A stretch of 64,000 nucleotides of DNA from positions 620,001 through 684,000 of the forward strand of contig NZ_CP102770.1 of the NCBI RefSeq assembly GCF_038561935.1, in the 5' to 3' direction. The position numbers were made by a program, and so were the translations under genes. The stretch is from Myxococcus stipitatus (GTDB taxonomy: Bacteria > Myxococcota > Myxococcia > Myxococcales > Myxococcaceae). Positions 37,669 to 46,803 of this stretch are shown here, piece by piece. Position 1 is the stretch's first letter. Each line of letters starts with the position of its first letter. The notes under the pieces were generated by a model, which worked only from the letters and a program-made list of their open reading frames with translations, was not told the DNA's origin and did no database searches.

Positions 37669-39063
37669 ATGGAACTCGGCTTCGAGACGATCGGAAACGC
37701 CACACTCATCTGCCACGACGACGGTCCGGTGCTGGTGACGGACCCCTGGACACACGGCTCCGCGTACTTCGGCAGCTGGACGCTGTCCCATGAGATTCCC
37801 GAGCAGCAGCGGGACATCATCCAGCGCTGCCAGTACGTCTGGGTGTCCCACGGCCACCCGGACCACCTGAGCGTCGAGTCCATGGACAAGCTGCGTGAGC
37901 AGACCATCCTCGTCCCCAACCACTTTGGTGGCCGCGTGCGCGACGACCTGCGGGAGCAGGGCTTCAACGTGCACGTGCTGGTGGACCGCGTGTGGACGCA
38001 GCTGTCCCCGCGCATCCGCGTCATGTGCATCCCCGACATGAACCAGGACGCGGTGCTCCTGGTCGACATCGCCGGGCGGCTCATCGTCAACCTCAACGAC
38101 GCGGGGGACCGGGGCTGGGGCCGCTTCGTGCGGAGCCTGGTGCGCCGGTATGACGAGTCCTATCTGTTGGCCCTGTCCGGTTACGGCGACGCGGACATGA
38201 TCAACTACTTCACCGAGGACGGGCAGCGCATCCCGCCCTACGCCGCGGCCAAGACGCCCGTGGGACGCACCATCGCGCGTCAGGCGGCGTTCTACGGCGC
38301 GCGCTACTTCGTGCCCTTCAGCTCCATGCACAAGTACCAGCGCGCCGACAGCATCTGGGCCTCCGAGTACACGACGACGCTCGAGGACTACGCCCGCGGC
38401 TTCGAGTCGGAGACGTGCACGCTCCTGCCCGCCTTCATCCGCCGCGACTTCTCCAAGGACGACCTGCAGCTCATCCGCCCGAAGGAGCGCGCGCTGCTGC
38501 CGGTGGACCCGAAGGAGTTCGGCGACGACTGGAGCGCGATGCTGGAGCGCGAGGAGGCGCAGTCGCTGCGCGAGTACTTCGGGGCCATCGAGCACCTGGG
38601 CTCGGTGCTCGACTACCTCCGCTTCCGCGTGGGCGGCCAGGACCACGTCATCGAGTTCAACCAGCGCCGCTTCCGCCGGGGCATCACCTTCGAGGCGCCG
38701 CGCAACTCGCTGCTGACAGCGGTGCGCTACCGCGTCTTCGACGACCTGCTCATCGGCAACTTCATGAAGACGACGCTGCACGGCGACTTCGGCGAGGGCC
38801 GCCTCTACCCGGACTTCAGCCCCTACGTGGCCAAGTACGCGGACAACGGCAAGGCGCGCTCGCGCAACGAGCTGAAGAACTACTTCTCCGAGTACCGCCG
38901 CCGCGACCCGGTGGGCTTCCTGCGCGGCAAGGTGGAGGCGCACTGCGTGAGGCCGCTCCAGACGCAGTCGGCGGAGCTGCTCCGCACGCTGCTGCCGTCG
39001 GACTCGGCGGCCTACCGCACCGCGAAGGAGGCCTTCTGGAAGGTGCGGCGCGTGCTCCTCTGA
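37669..39063 (+). CDS. Metallo-beta-lactamase-fold hydrolase
   Basis: The 464-residue protein has an N-terminal MBL fold: the metal motif SHGHPDHL gives H61, H63, D65 and H66, with ETIGNATLICHDDGPVLVTD before it. NLNDAGD and FVPFSSMHKYQ are later metal- or substrate-site candidates. The C-terminal 200 residues are an extra domain with no motif I know. The overall shape resembles the MBL half of CMP-sialic-acid-hydroxylase-like proteins without the Rieske centre, so the substrate is unknown. The ATG at 37669 is preferred over 37642 because GGGGGGAGCGGAAG precedes it. It converges on cardiolipin synthase (15 bp). Confidence 0.82.
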   Translation: MELGFETIGNATLICHDDGPVLVTDPWTHGSAYFGSWTLSHEIPEQQRDIIQRCQYVWVSHGHPDHLSVESMDKLREQTILVPNHFGGRVRDDLREQGFNVHVLVDRVWTQLSPRIRVMCIPDMNQDAVLLVDIAGRLIVNLNDAGDRGWGRFVRSLVRRYDESYLLALSGYGDADMINYFTEDGQRIPPYAAAKTPVGRTIARQAAFYGARYFVPFSSMHKYQRADSIWASEYTTTLEDYARGFESETCTLLPAFIRRDFSKDDLQLIRPKERALLPVDPKEFGDDWSAMLEREEAQSLREYFGAIEHLGSVLDYLRFRVGGQDHVIEFNQRRFRRGITFEAPRNSLLTAVRYRVFDDLLIGNFMKTTLHGDFGEGRLYPDFSPYVAKYADNGKARSRNELKNYFSEYRRRDPVGFLRGKVEAHCVRPLQTQSAELLRTLLPSDSAAYRTAKEAFWKVRRVLL

Positions 39064-39078
39064 GCGGCGCGGCACTCG

Positions 39079-40554
39079 TCAGAGATACGGGGACAACAGG
39101 CGCGCCAGCCCATCCCTCAACCGGATGGGCAACGGGCGCGCGTCCACCTGCGCGCGGGTGAGGGGGCGGGCGCGAGACAGCCGCTCCTCCACCACCGCCT
39201 CCAGGCGCCGCGCCAGCTCCGCGTCGTAGCACTCCACGTTCAGCTCGAAGTTGAGCCGCAGCGAGCGCGGGTCCCAGTTGGCCGAGCCAATCAGCCCCCA
39301 CTCCCCATCCACCACCATCAGCTTGGAGTGGTCGAACGGAGGCTGGGTGAGGAACACCCGGCACCCCGTCGCCAGCACCTGCCAGAGCTGCGCGGTGCTG
39401 GCCCACTGCACCACGGGCAGGTTGCCCTTCTCCGGCAGCACCACCTCCACGCGCACGCCCCGCAGCGCGGCCACGTTGAGCGCGGTGATGAGCGCCGGGT
39501 CCGGCAGGAAGTACGGCGTGACGATTCGCACCGACGCCCGCGCGGTGGCCAGCGCGCCGAGCAGCACCGTGCGCAGCGCCTCGAAGTCCTCGTCCGGTCC
39601 GTCCGGTATCCCCCGCGCCAGCACCGGCCCCATCCGCCGCTGCTCCGGGAACCAGGTGTCCCCCGTCAGCCGCTCCCGCGTGGTGAAGACCCAGTCCTCG
39701 GCGAAGGTCTCCTGGAGCTGCGCGACCACCGGGCCTTCCAGCTGGAAGTGCAAATCCCTGGCGGCGTGCTCACCCGGCCAGAAGTGCTCGCGGATGTTCA
39801 TGCCTCCGGTGAAGCCCACGCGGCCGTCCACCACCAGCACCTTGCGGTGGTTGCGCAGGTTCATGAAGGGCAGGCGGTAGGGCATCAGCGAGGGCAGGAA
39901 GCGCGCGGCCCGGACACCCTCGCGCTTGAGGCGGCCCAGAATCGTGGGCCACGTGTAGCGCGCGCCCACCGCGTCCACGAGCACCCGGACCTCCACGCCT
40001 CTGCGCACCGCCTCGCCCAGCGCGCCCGCGAAGTGCCGCCCCGCCACGTCGTTGTCGAAGATGTAGCTGCACAGGGTGATGGAGGCGCGCGCGCTCGCGA
40101 TGGCGGCCAGCATGGCGGGGTACGCGTCCGTGCGGGACTCCAGCACGGTGACGCGATTGCCCGGCAGCAGCGGCCGGTGCGTGACGGCGTCCCCCAGCCG
40201 GGCCAGCGGCGCCAGGTGCGCGGCGGCGTCCGTCACGCGCGAGGCCCCTTCCGCCACCACCGCCTCCAGGCCTCGGACGGGCGGAAACTGTCCGTGCTCC
40301 CGGCGCGGTGTCAGCGAGCGCGCGCGGCGGCGGATGCGGTTGATGCCCAACAACAGGTACAGCACCGCGCCCAACACGGGCACCAGCCACACCAGCCCCA
40401 CCCAGCTCACCGCGGCGCGGACGTCTCGCTTGTGCAGCACGACGTGCCCGCTGGCCAGCACGCTCACCAGCACCGTCAGCGCCGCCGCGACGTGGGGCCA
40501 CGCTGCTTCCAGCCACGAGAGTGCTTCGGGCATGTCGAACGAGAGGGTGGGCAC
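39079..40554 (-). CDS. cls: Cardiolipin synthase (PLD family)
   Basis: The 491-residue membrane enzyme condenses phosphatidylglycerol to cardiolipin. It has two N-terminal transmembrane helices (AALTVLVSVLASGHVVL; AVSWVGLVWLVPVLGAVLYL) and two HKD motifs: NHRKVLVVDG (H236, K238, D243) and DHSKLMVVDG (H409, K411, D416), each followed by a GGMN or GSAN segment. Length and order fit bacterial Cls. The start is either GTG at 40554 or ATG at 40533; neither has a good ribosome site. Phospholipase-D-type alternatives are possible, but the TM layout favours Cls. Confidence 0.9.
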   Translation of the reverse strand: MPTLSFDMPEALSWLEAAWPHVAAALTVLVSVLASGHVVLHKRDVRAAVSWVGLVWLVPVLGAVLYLLLGINRIRRRARSLTPRREHGQFPPVRGLEAVVAEGASRVTDAAAHLAPLARLGDAVTHRPLLPGNRVTVLESRTDAYPAMLAAIASARASITLCSYIFDNDVAGRHFAGALGEAVRRGVEVRVLVDAVGARYTWPTILGRLKREGVRAARFLPSLMPYRLPFMNLRNHRKVLVVDGRVGFTGGMNIREHFWPGEHAARDLHFQLEGPVVAQLQETFAEDWVFTTRERLTGDTWFPEQRRMGPVLARGIPDGPDEDFEALRTVLLGALATARASVRIVTPYFLPDPALITALNVAALRGVRVEVVLPEKGNLPVVQWASTAQLWQVLATGCRVFLTQPPFDHSKLMVVDGEWGLIGSANWDPRSLRLNFELNVECYDAELARRLEAVVEERLSRARPLTRAQVDARPLPIRLRDGLARLLSPYL

Positions 40555-41019
40555 GGACTGCTTCGCCTATACATGGATGCGCCTCACGGCGCAGCGCGGT
40601 ACGGCGGGCCCGGCTCAGCCGCGATGCGTCGCGCGCTTGACGTGCCGTGGCGAAGAATGCAACGTGGGCAACACTTTCCGTGATGCACACGAGTGGCGGG
40701 AGACCCCTGTTGGGATTCATCGGACTCAGGGGCCGGTGACTGATTCATGGACAGCACTGTCCGTGCATTGAACAGTCTCCACGCTGCGTGAAAATGCTCA
40801 ACCGCGGCGCCGACTTCGCTCCGTTGGTGTCACGTCTGTTTACGCCCGGCCGCATGGACGTGGAGTGCGGGTACTCCAGTTTAATCTGGCAAGACGCGTT
40901 TTCCCGCTATGGCGCGTCTTTGGCCCGACAGTTGCTCATGGGCGGGGCGCGCCGGTCCGCGGCGGGGGAAGAACCCGGTGGGCGGCGCATTCCCCGCAGT
41001 AGTCCGAAGGAAAGACCCG
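40555..41019. promoter_or_regulatory. Intergenic region with clustered inverted repeats before M57 protease
   Basis: The 465-bp gap lies between divergent cls and the first protease. Near its protease end are TGGAGT/ACTCCA (40861-40878), CCAG-TTTAAT-CTGG and AGACGCG/CGCGTCT (40892-40898 with 40913-40919). They could be operators or RNA structure. No gene is visible. Confidence 0.4.
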
Positions 41020-41841
41020 ATGCTCAAGTTTCGCTCCATGGCGTTGCTTGCTGGTGTGACGTTGCTGGGTACCGCGTGTGGTGAGCCGGAGGCTCCCGCG
41101 ACGGAGGCGCCCAAGATGACGTGGGAGGAGTTCCGGGCGGGCGTGGTGCAGGACCCCGAAGGCAAGTACATCTTCGACGGAGACATGGCGGTGGACAGCG
41201 AGGAGGAGCTGCGCGCCTTCTTCGACAGCGCCATGTCCGGCACGGCCACGAACCAGGATGGCCTGGCGGTCTACAACACCGGCGGCGGAGCTCCCGCGGG
41301 TGACGTGAAGTGGAGCGCCGCGCAGAAGATGAACCTCACCTACTGCGTGAGCAACACGTTCGGCGCGAACAAGGCGCGCGTGGTCGCGGCGATGAACACG
41401 GCGACGGCGGCCTGGGAGGCCACCGCGAGCGTGAACTTCATCCACAACACGGCGCTCGACGCCAACTGCACCGCGTCGCAGACGGGCGTGCTGTTCGACG
41501 TGCGTCCGGTGAACTCGGGTGGCCAGTACCTGGCGCGCGCGTTCTTCCCGAACTCGGGCCGCTCGGCGCGCAACGTCCTCGTGGACAACACGGCGTTCGG
41601 CAACACGGGCGTCTGGACGCTGGCGGGCATCATGCGCCACGAGCTGGGCCACACGCTCGGCTTCCGCCATGAGCACACCCGCCCCGAGGCGCGCACGTGC
41701 TTCGAGGACAACCAGTGGCGTGGCCTGACGACGTACGACAGCGCCTCCGTCATGCACTACCCCCAGTGCAACGGCACCCAGCGGGGTGACCTGGTGCTGA
41801 CGGCTCGCGACCAGCAGGGGGCGCGCGCGCTGTATCCGTGA
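41020..41841 (+). CDS. M57-type (HEXXH) zinc metalloprotease lipoprotein, copy 1
   Basis: The product has 273 residues. A signal peptide ends near GTAC (C20), a slightly atypical lipobox. A propeptide-like segment (MTWEEFRAG ... SEEELRAFFDSA) precedes the catalytic domain. The zinc motif HELGHTLGFRHEH starts at H207 and the Met-turn is SVMHYPQ. This fits the dual-action HEIGH peptidase family (M57) found in myxobacteria. It is probably secreted or surface-anchored; the substrate is unknown. AAGGAAAG lies upstream of the ATG. It is followed by a hairpin and then a close paralog. Confidence 0.88.
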   Translation: MLKFRSMALLAGVTLLGTACGEPEAPATEAPKMTWEEFRAGVVQDPEGKYIFDGDMAVDSEEELRAFFDSAMSGTATNQDGLAVYNTGGGAPAGDVKWSAAQKMNLTYCVSNTFGANKARVVAAMNTATAAWEATASVNFIHNTALDANCTASQTGVLFDVRPVNSGGQYLARAFFPNSGRSARNVLVDNTAFGNTGVWTLAGIMRHELGHTLGFRHEHTRPEARTCFEDNQWRGLTTYDSASVMHYPQCNGTQRGDLVLTARDQQGARALYP

Positions 41842-41902
41842 AGTGTTGACGTACTGGCCAAGGCGCCCGCCGTCACGTGAGTGACGGTGGGGGTCAAGGC
41901 CC

Positions 41903-41948
41903 AGGCCGGAAGGTTCCTTCTCCCGCGGAGGGGGGGGCCTTCCGGCCT
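41903..41948 (+). terminator. Terminator after protease copy 1
   Basis: AGGCCGGAAGG (41903-41913) pairs perfectly with CCTTCCGGCCT (41938-41948) across a 24-nt loop; TTCT follows. The same CCGGAAGG core recurs after copy 2. Confidence 0.7.
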
Positions 41949-41995
41949 TTCTGCGTGGCGTCACCTGTCTTCCACTGGCTCCGAGGAGAACCCCG

Positions 41996-42811
41996 ATGCT
42001 CGGCTTCCGTTCCGTGTGCTTGCTGGCGAGTGTGTCGTGGTGGGGGGCCGCGTGTGGTGGGCCGGAAGCTCCGAGGACTCAGGCGCCCGAAACCCAGACA
42101 TGGGAGGAGTTCCGCGCGAGCGCGGTGAGGGACGCCGAGGGCGTGTGGATTTTCGACGGGGACCAGGCGGTGGGGAGCGAGGAGGAGCTGCGCGCCTTCT
42201 ACGAGCGCCAGGTGGCGGGGACGGGCACGAGCCGCGAGGCCCTGGCGGTGTATTTCCTGAATGGCGTCGACGTGAAGTGGAGCACGACGCAGAAGCGGAA
42301 TCTGACCTACTGCGTGAACAACGTCTTCGGCGCGAACAAGGCGGCGGTGGTCGCGGCGATGAACCTCGCGACGGCGGACTGGGAGGCCGCGGCCAACGTG
42401 GACTTCATCTACAACCCGGCGTTCGACGCCTCCTGCACGGCGTCCCAGACGGGGGTGGTGTTCGACGTGCGTCCGGTGAACTCCAGCGGCCAGTACCTGG
42501 GGCGAGCGTTCTTTCCGAATGCACCGCGCTCGAGCCGCAACCTCCTCATCGACACCGTGGTGTTTGGCGGCACGAGCGTCTGGACGCTGGAGGGGGTGCT
42601 GCGCCACGAGCTGGGCCACGTGCTGGGCTTCGTGCATGAGCATGACCGCTGCCCGGGCGGGAGCGGCGCGAACCTGCGGCCGCTGACGGTCTACGACTCG
42701 GCCTCCGTCATGCACTATCCCCGGGTCGGGAGCACCTGCGTCAGCACGAATCCAGGAGGGCCCATCTTGTCGCCCCTGGACAGGACGGGGGCCCGCGCTT
42801 TGTACCCGTGA
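41996..42811 (+). CDS. M57-type (HEXXH) zinc metalloprotease lipoprotein, copy 2
   Basis: The 271-residue paralog aligns with copy 1 over its full length (TWEEFRA, NLTYCV, TASQTGV, VNSSGQYLGRAFFPN). The zinc motif is HELGHVLGFVHEH from H204 and the Met-turn SVMHYPR. The signal peptide ends WGAAC. Differences cluster in the loop after the zinc site (CPGGSGANLRPL versus PEARTCFEDNQW), which may change specificity. GAGGAGAA lies before the ATG. The two genes arose by tandem duplication, and each has its own terminator. Confidence 0.88.
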   Translation: MLGFRSVCLLASVSWWGAACGGPEAPRTQAPETQTWEEFRASAVRDAEGVWIFDGDQAVGSEEELRAFYERQVAGTGTSREALAVYFLNGVDVKWSTTQKRNLTYCVNNVFGANKAAVVAAMNLATADWEAAANVDFIYNPAFDASCTASQTGVVFDVRPVNSSGQYLGRAFFPNAPRSSRNLLIDTVVFGGTSVWTLEGVLRHELGHVLGFVHEHDRCPGGSGANLRPLTVYDSASVMHYPRVGSTCVSTNPGGPILSPLDRTGARALYP

Positions 42812-42818
42812 AGCGCGA

Positions 42819-42859
42819 GGCCGGAAGGTGCTCTGTCCGAGGATGAGCACCTTCCGGCC
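42819..42859 (+). terminator. Terminator after protease copy 2
   Basis: GGCCGGAAGGTGCTC (42819-42833) pairs perfectly over 15 bp with 42845-42859, loop 11 nt. There is no T-run. It lies between convergent genes and can serve both. Confidence 0.75.
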
Positions 42860-42873
42860 CCTTGGCGTGTGAC

Positions 42874-43257
42874 TCAGTCCATCCGCCGCGCGCCGTCCGT
42901 CGTCGCCTGGCCGAAGTAGATGAGCGTCTTCGTGTTGTCCTCGCTGCTCTCGATGTCGAGGCACTCCAGCTCGCCGCTCTCGCTCTCATCCGCGTAGATG
43001 CGAGCGGGCTTCTGGATGCGGTGGGTGATTTCCCCGCCGGGGCCTCCCACGATGATTTCGACCACGCCCTTGTCGCTGCCCTTCTCCTCGAGGCTGATTT
43101 CGATGAGCGGCAGGTTCTCGGCGAGCGGCTGGTCTCCCAGGTCCAGGCCTTCGACTTCGATGCGGACTGGGTGCTCCTTCTCCATGGTGCTGAGCAGCGC
43201 CAGATAGTCCGCCCAGCCCTCTCGAGGAATCTCTCGCGTGTGGTCCGTGTGCGCCAT
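42874..43257 (-). CDS. DUF5335 family protein
   Basis: The 127-residue cytoplasmic protein begins MAHTDHTREIPREGWADYLA, the hallmark of DUF5335 (REIPREGWADYL). The remainder is a beta-rich domain (VRIEVEGLDLGDQPLAENLP, HRIQKPARIYADE). Function is unknown; relatives occur in several GC-rich phyla. The ATG at 43257 has GGAGGG about 9 nt upstream, so the longer open frame is not used. It is 130 bp downstream of the ClpX-like gene on the same strand. Confidence 0.8.
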   Translation of the reverse strand: MAHTDHTREIPREGWADYLALLSTMEKEHPVRIEVEGLDLGDQPLAENLPLIEISLEEKGSDKGVVEIIVGGPGGEITHRIQKPARIYADESESGELECLDIESSEDNTKTLIYFGQATTDGARRMD

Positions 43258-43387
43258 GTGTGCGGCCCTCCGGTGTTCTGTTACCGGCAAACCGTAAGGC
43301 GCGTGTGGGCCGGATGAGAGACGGGCTTGCCTCCCCGCTCGCCCCAGCGGCCGCCACCAGGCTCCCGGTGGGCCGCAGGCCCTGGGG

Positions 43388-44533
43388 TCAATCCGTGAGC
43401 GAGCGCACCTCGTCGCCATTCAACACCAGGCGCACGGTGGAGGCCGCGCCCGGCTGGCCGAAGTGGTCGTAGGCCGCCTGCTCCAGGAGGGGCGCCAACG
43501 TCGTGCGCAGCCCCCGCGCCCCCGTTTCCCGCTTGAGCGCCCGCGCCACGATGTGCTGCTTCACCTCGGGCTCCACCTGCAGGCGCAGGCCCTCCTGCTC
43601 GAACTCGCGCTCATACGCGCGCAGGACGTTCTGCTGGAGGATGTCGCCCAGCGTCTCGGCGTCCAGCGGCGTGAAGGAGACCAGCCGGTTGAAGCGGCCG
43701 ATGAGCTCCGGGATGAAGCCATAGCGCGCGAAGGCCGTCGTCTGCTCCAGCTGCTCCTGGGTGACGGCCACGGCGATGGACTCTCCCGCCACGTGCCTGG
43801 GCTCACGCCCGAAGCCCAGCCGCTCCGTCCGCGTCATGTTGTCCGCCGTGGTGCTCAGTCCACTGAACGCACCACACGCGATGAAGGTGATGCAGGACAG
43901 CTCCATCGTGTCCGGCTGGAGCCGGCTGGTGAAGCCGAAGTCCGGCGGGAAGTCCGCGCTGGAGCCCGACAAGAGGTGCAGCAGCCCGCGCTGCACGCCG
44001 AAGCCGCTCACGTCCTTGGTGGTCTGCTGTCCGGCGAAGCGGCTGTCGGAGCGGCTGGTGGCGAGCTTGTCGAACTCGTCCATGCAGATGACACCACACG
44101 CGGCCCACTCGGCGTCCTTGTCCGCGGCTTCGTACAGCCGAGACAGCAGCGTGTTGACGTCGTCCCCCACGTAACCGGTTTCGGAGAACTGGGTCGCGTC
44201 CGCGAGCACCGTGGGCACGGCGAGGATTTCGCGAAACAGCAGCTCCACGAGGAACGTCTTGCCGGAGCCGGTGGGCCCCAGGAACAGGCAGTTCTCGCGG
44301 GCGCCCGTCTCCGCGGAGAGCCCCTCCAGGTACACGCGGCGGATGCGCCGCACATGGCGGTAGGCCAGGACGGAGGCCGCGCGCCGGGCCTCTGTCTGTC
44401 CTCGATAGCCCAGCGCCGTGAGCCGCGCGTCGATGTCTCGGGGAGACAGGAGCTCGATGGCCGCGACTCGCTCGCGCACGTCCTCTCCACGAGGCACACG
44501 TCGAGACTCCAGACCGGGGTGGGCGACAGACAT
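43388..44533 (-). CDS. ClpX-like AAA+ unfoldase lacking the zinc-binding domain
   Basis: The 381-residue protein has the ClpX AAA+ module: Walker A GPTGSGKT (86-93), pore loop GYVG (120-123), Walker B ICMDEFDK (D152/E153), GAFSGL (221-226, ClpX has GAFDGL) and the sensor/ETGARGLR segment at the C-terminus. LGF at 239-241 corresponds to the IGF loop by which ClpX docks on ClpP, so ClpP binding is plausible. The four-Cys zinc domain that ClpX uses to bind adaptors is absent; a short unrelated N-terminus replaces it. The start is uncertain (ATG at 44533, GGAG upstream). It may be a second, specialised unfoldase. Confidence 0.85.
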   Translation of the reverse strand: MSVAHPGLESRRVPRGEDVRERVAAIELLSPRDIDARLTALGYRGQTEARRAASVLAYRHVRRIRRVYLEGLSAETGARENCLFLGPTGSGKTFLVELLFREILAVPTVLADATQFSETGYVGDDVNTLLSRLYEAADKDAEWAACGVICMDEFDKLATSRSDSRFAGQQTTKDVSGFGVQRGLLHLLSGSSADFPPDFGFTSRLQPDTMELSCITFIACGAFSGLSTTADNMTRTERLGFGREPRHVAGESIAVAVTQEQLEQTTAFARYGFIPELIGRFNRLVSFTPLDAETLGDILQQNVLRAYEREFEQEGLRLQVEPEVKQHIVARALKRETGARGLRTTLAPLLEQAAYDHFGQPGAASTVRLVLNGDEVRSLTD

Positions 44534-44784
44534 TCCAGACGACTCCAACTCCAAGGGGGACGGCGCGCGGGGCACCGGAGCAGCGCGCATCATCCAAGGG
44601 GGACGCGGTGTCCACAAGCACGCCTCTTCGCGCCCTCATTCCAGGCAAGGAGACAGGCGGGCCCGGCTGACCCGGGTCCATGCCGCGCGAAAGCCCACCC
44701 GTGAACACCTCGCACCCTCGTGGCGGGCTTCCCGGTCCACAAGTGCTCCCCGGCTGCGCGCGGGCGCATTACACGGACAAGGGT

Positions 44785-46653
44785 ATGAGTCCTCTCGAGG
44801 CGGTGGCGAGCACGCGGCGGAAGCAGCTGGGGGCCTGGGTCGATGCGGGTCCGACGGTGCGGTGGCGGGTCTGGGCCCCCGGCCACCCGCGCGTGGAGGT
44901 GGTCCTGCACGACGCGCGGGGTGTGCCAGGACGCGTGTTGCCGATGACCCCCGAGCCAGGCGGCTTCTTCGTCGCCGCGCTGGAAGGGCAGGGGGCGGGC
45001 GTCCGCTACAAGCTGCGCGTGGATGGCGAAGGCCCCTTCCCGGACCCGTGGTCCCGCGCGCAGCCGCAAGGCGTGCATGGGCCGTCCGAGGTGGTGGTGC
45101 CGGACTTCGCGTGGACGGACGCGGGATGGAAGGGCGTGGAGCCCTCGTCGCTCGTCCTCTACGAGGTCCACGTGGGCACCGCCACGCCCGAGGGCACCTT
45201 CGAGGCGCTCATCGCCCGACTCCCCGCGCTCGTGGAGCTGGGCGTCAACGCGTTGGAGCTGATGCCCGTGGCCAGCTTCCCCGGCGAGCGGAACTGGGGC
45301 TACGACGGCGTGGACCTCTTCGCGCCGGCCCAGGTGTACGGCGGCCCGGAGGGGCTGCGCCGGTTGGTGGACGCCGCGCACGCGCGGGGCCTCGCCGTGC
45401 TGCTGGACGTCGTCTACAACCACTTCGGCCCGGACGGGAACTACCTCCGGGTGTACTCGCCGCACTACTTCACCGGCCGCCACCACACGCCGTGGGGCGA
45501 CGCGGTGAACTACGACGGCTCGGACAGCGCGCCCGTGCGCGAGCTGGTGCTCTCCAACGTGGAGATGTGGATTCGCGACTACCACCTGGACGGCCTGCGC
45601 CTGGATGCGACGCACGCGCTGGTGGACGAGAGTCCTCGGCACCTGCTCGACGACATCGCCGAGCGCGCGCGGGCCAGCGCGCCGGGAAGGAGCGTGCTCC
45701 TCATCGCCGAGGATGGGCGCAACGAGCGACGCCTCGTCCTCTCCACGGCCGAAGGGGGTTACGCACTGGATGGCATCTGGGCGGATGACTTCCATCACCA
45801 GATGCGGCGCGCCTTCGCGGGAGACAGCGAGGGCTACTACCAGGACTACACGGGCCACACGGAGGACCTGGCGCGGACGCTGCGCCAGGGCTGGTTCTAC
45901 GAGGGGCAGGTGTCGAAGAGCCAGGGCCAGGCGCGAGGCACCTCGGCCGAGGGCCTTGCGCCCTGGCACTTCGTGTACTGCCTCCAGAACCACGACCAGG
46001 TGGGCAATCGCGCCCTGGGAGAGCGATTGGGGAGCGACGTGTCCCCCGCGGCCTTCCGCGCGATGAGCGTGTTGCTGCTCACGTCGCCCTATACGCCGCT
46101 CCTGTTCATGGGGCAGGAGTGGAACGCGAGCACGCCGTTCCTCTACTTCACGGACCACCACGCGGAGCTGGGGCGGCTCGTCACGGAAGGCCGGCGCCGC
46201 GAGTTCGCGGACTTCTCACGCTTCGCGGGCGAGGAGGTCCCCGACCCGCAGGCCCTGGAGACCTTCACCCGCTCCCGCCTGGACTGGAGCGAGGCGGAAA
46301 GGCCCGGGCACGCCGGAGTCCGCCTGCTCTATCGCGAGCTGCTCCAAGCGCGCGCGCGCGAGCCCGCCCTCCGGGAGGCGCGCCGGGGCACCTACGACGC
46401 GAAGGCCCTGGGGCCCGATGCGCTGTGCCTGGAGCGGCGCGCGGAGGGGCAGACGCTGCTCGTGCTGCTCGCCTTGCGCGGGACGCTGACGCACCCCGTC
46501 CCCCGGGGCGCGGAGGTGGTGCTGTGGAGCGAGGCCCCGCGCTTCGGAGGCGCCGGGCATGCGTCGCCGCTGCGCGATGGGACCGTGACGCTGGAGGGCC
46601 CGGCGGCGGTCGTGCTGCGTGTCTCGGGCCTGACGGAGCGGTGTGGCCGGTGA
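44785..46653 (+). CDS. treZ: Malto-oligosyltrehalose trehalohydrolase
   Basis: The 622-residue GH13 enzyme releases trehalose from maltooligosyltrehalose in the cytoplasm. It has an N-terminal carbohydrate-binding beta domain, LYEVHVGTATPEGTFEALIA, a conserved NWGYDGVDLFAP block and the catalytic residues D274 (GLRLDATHAL), E309 (LIAEDGRNE) and D404 (QNHDQVGN). The MGQEWNASTPFLYFTDH segment is typical of TreZ. The partner TreY is not in this window. The ATG at 44785 follows ACAAGGGT; earlier in-frame codons are not used. It is divergent from the ClpX-like gene. Confidence 0.93.
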   Translation: MSPLEAVASTRRKQLGAWVDAGPTVRWRVWAPGHPRVEVVLHDARGVPGRVLPMTPEPGGFFVAALEGQGAGVRYKLRVDGEGPFPDPWSRAQPQGVHGPSEVVVPDFAWTDAGWKGVEPSSLVLYEVHVGTATPEGTFEALIARLPALVELGVNALELMPVASFPGERNWGYDGVDLFAPAQVYGGPEGLRRLVDAAHARGLAVLLDVVYNHFGPDGNYLRVYSPHYFTGRHHTPWGDAVNYDGSDSAPVRELVLSNVEMWIRDYHLDGLRLDATHALVDESPRHLLDDIAERARASAPGRSVLLIAEDGRNERRLVLSTAEGGYALDGIWADDFHHQMRRAFAGDSEGYYQDYTGHTEDLARTLRQGWFYEGQVSKSQGQARGTSAEGLAPWHFVYCLQNHDQVGNRALGERLGSDVSPAAFRAMSVLLLTSPYTPLLFMGQEWNASTPFLYFTDHHAELGRLVTEGRRREFADFSRFAGEEVPDPQALETFTRSRLDWSEAERPGHAGVRLLYRELLQARAREPALREARRGTYDAKALGPDALCLERRAEGQTLLVLLALRGTLTHPVPRGAEVVLWSEAPRFGGAGHASPLRDGTVTLEGPAAVVLRVSGLTERCGR

Positions 46654-46803
46654 CGCGGCGCTTCCTCGGTGCCCCGGGCTCGCCTGGGGCCCCACGACAG
46701 GCGGGCCGATGGGGGCCATCAGGTGGGGGCAGGGGGGCGGGGGGCTCGGGCGGCTTCGCGCTGGATTCGCTGGTGTCGACAGAGGGGGCGTCCCGTGCTC
46801 AGC

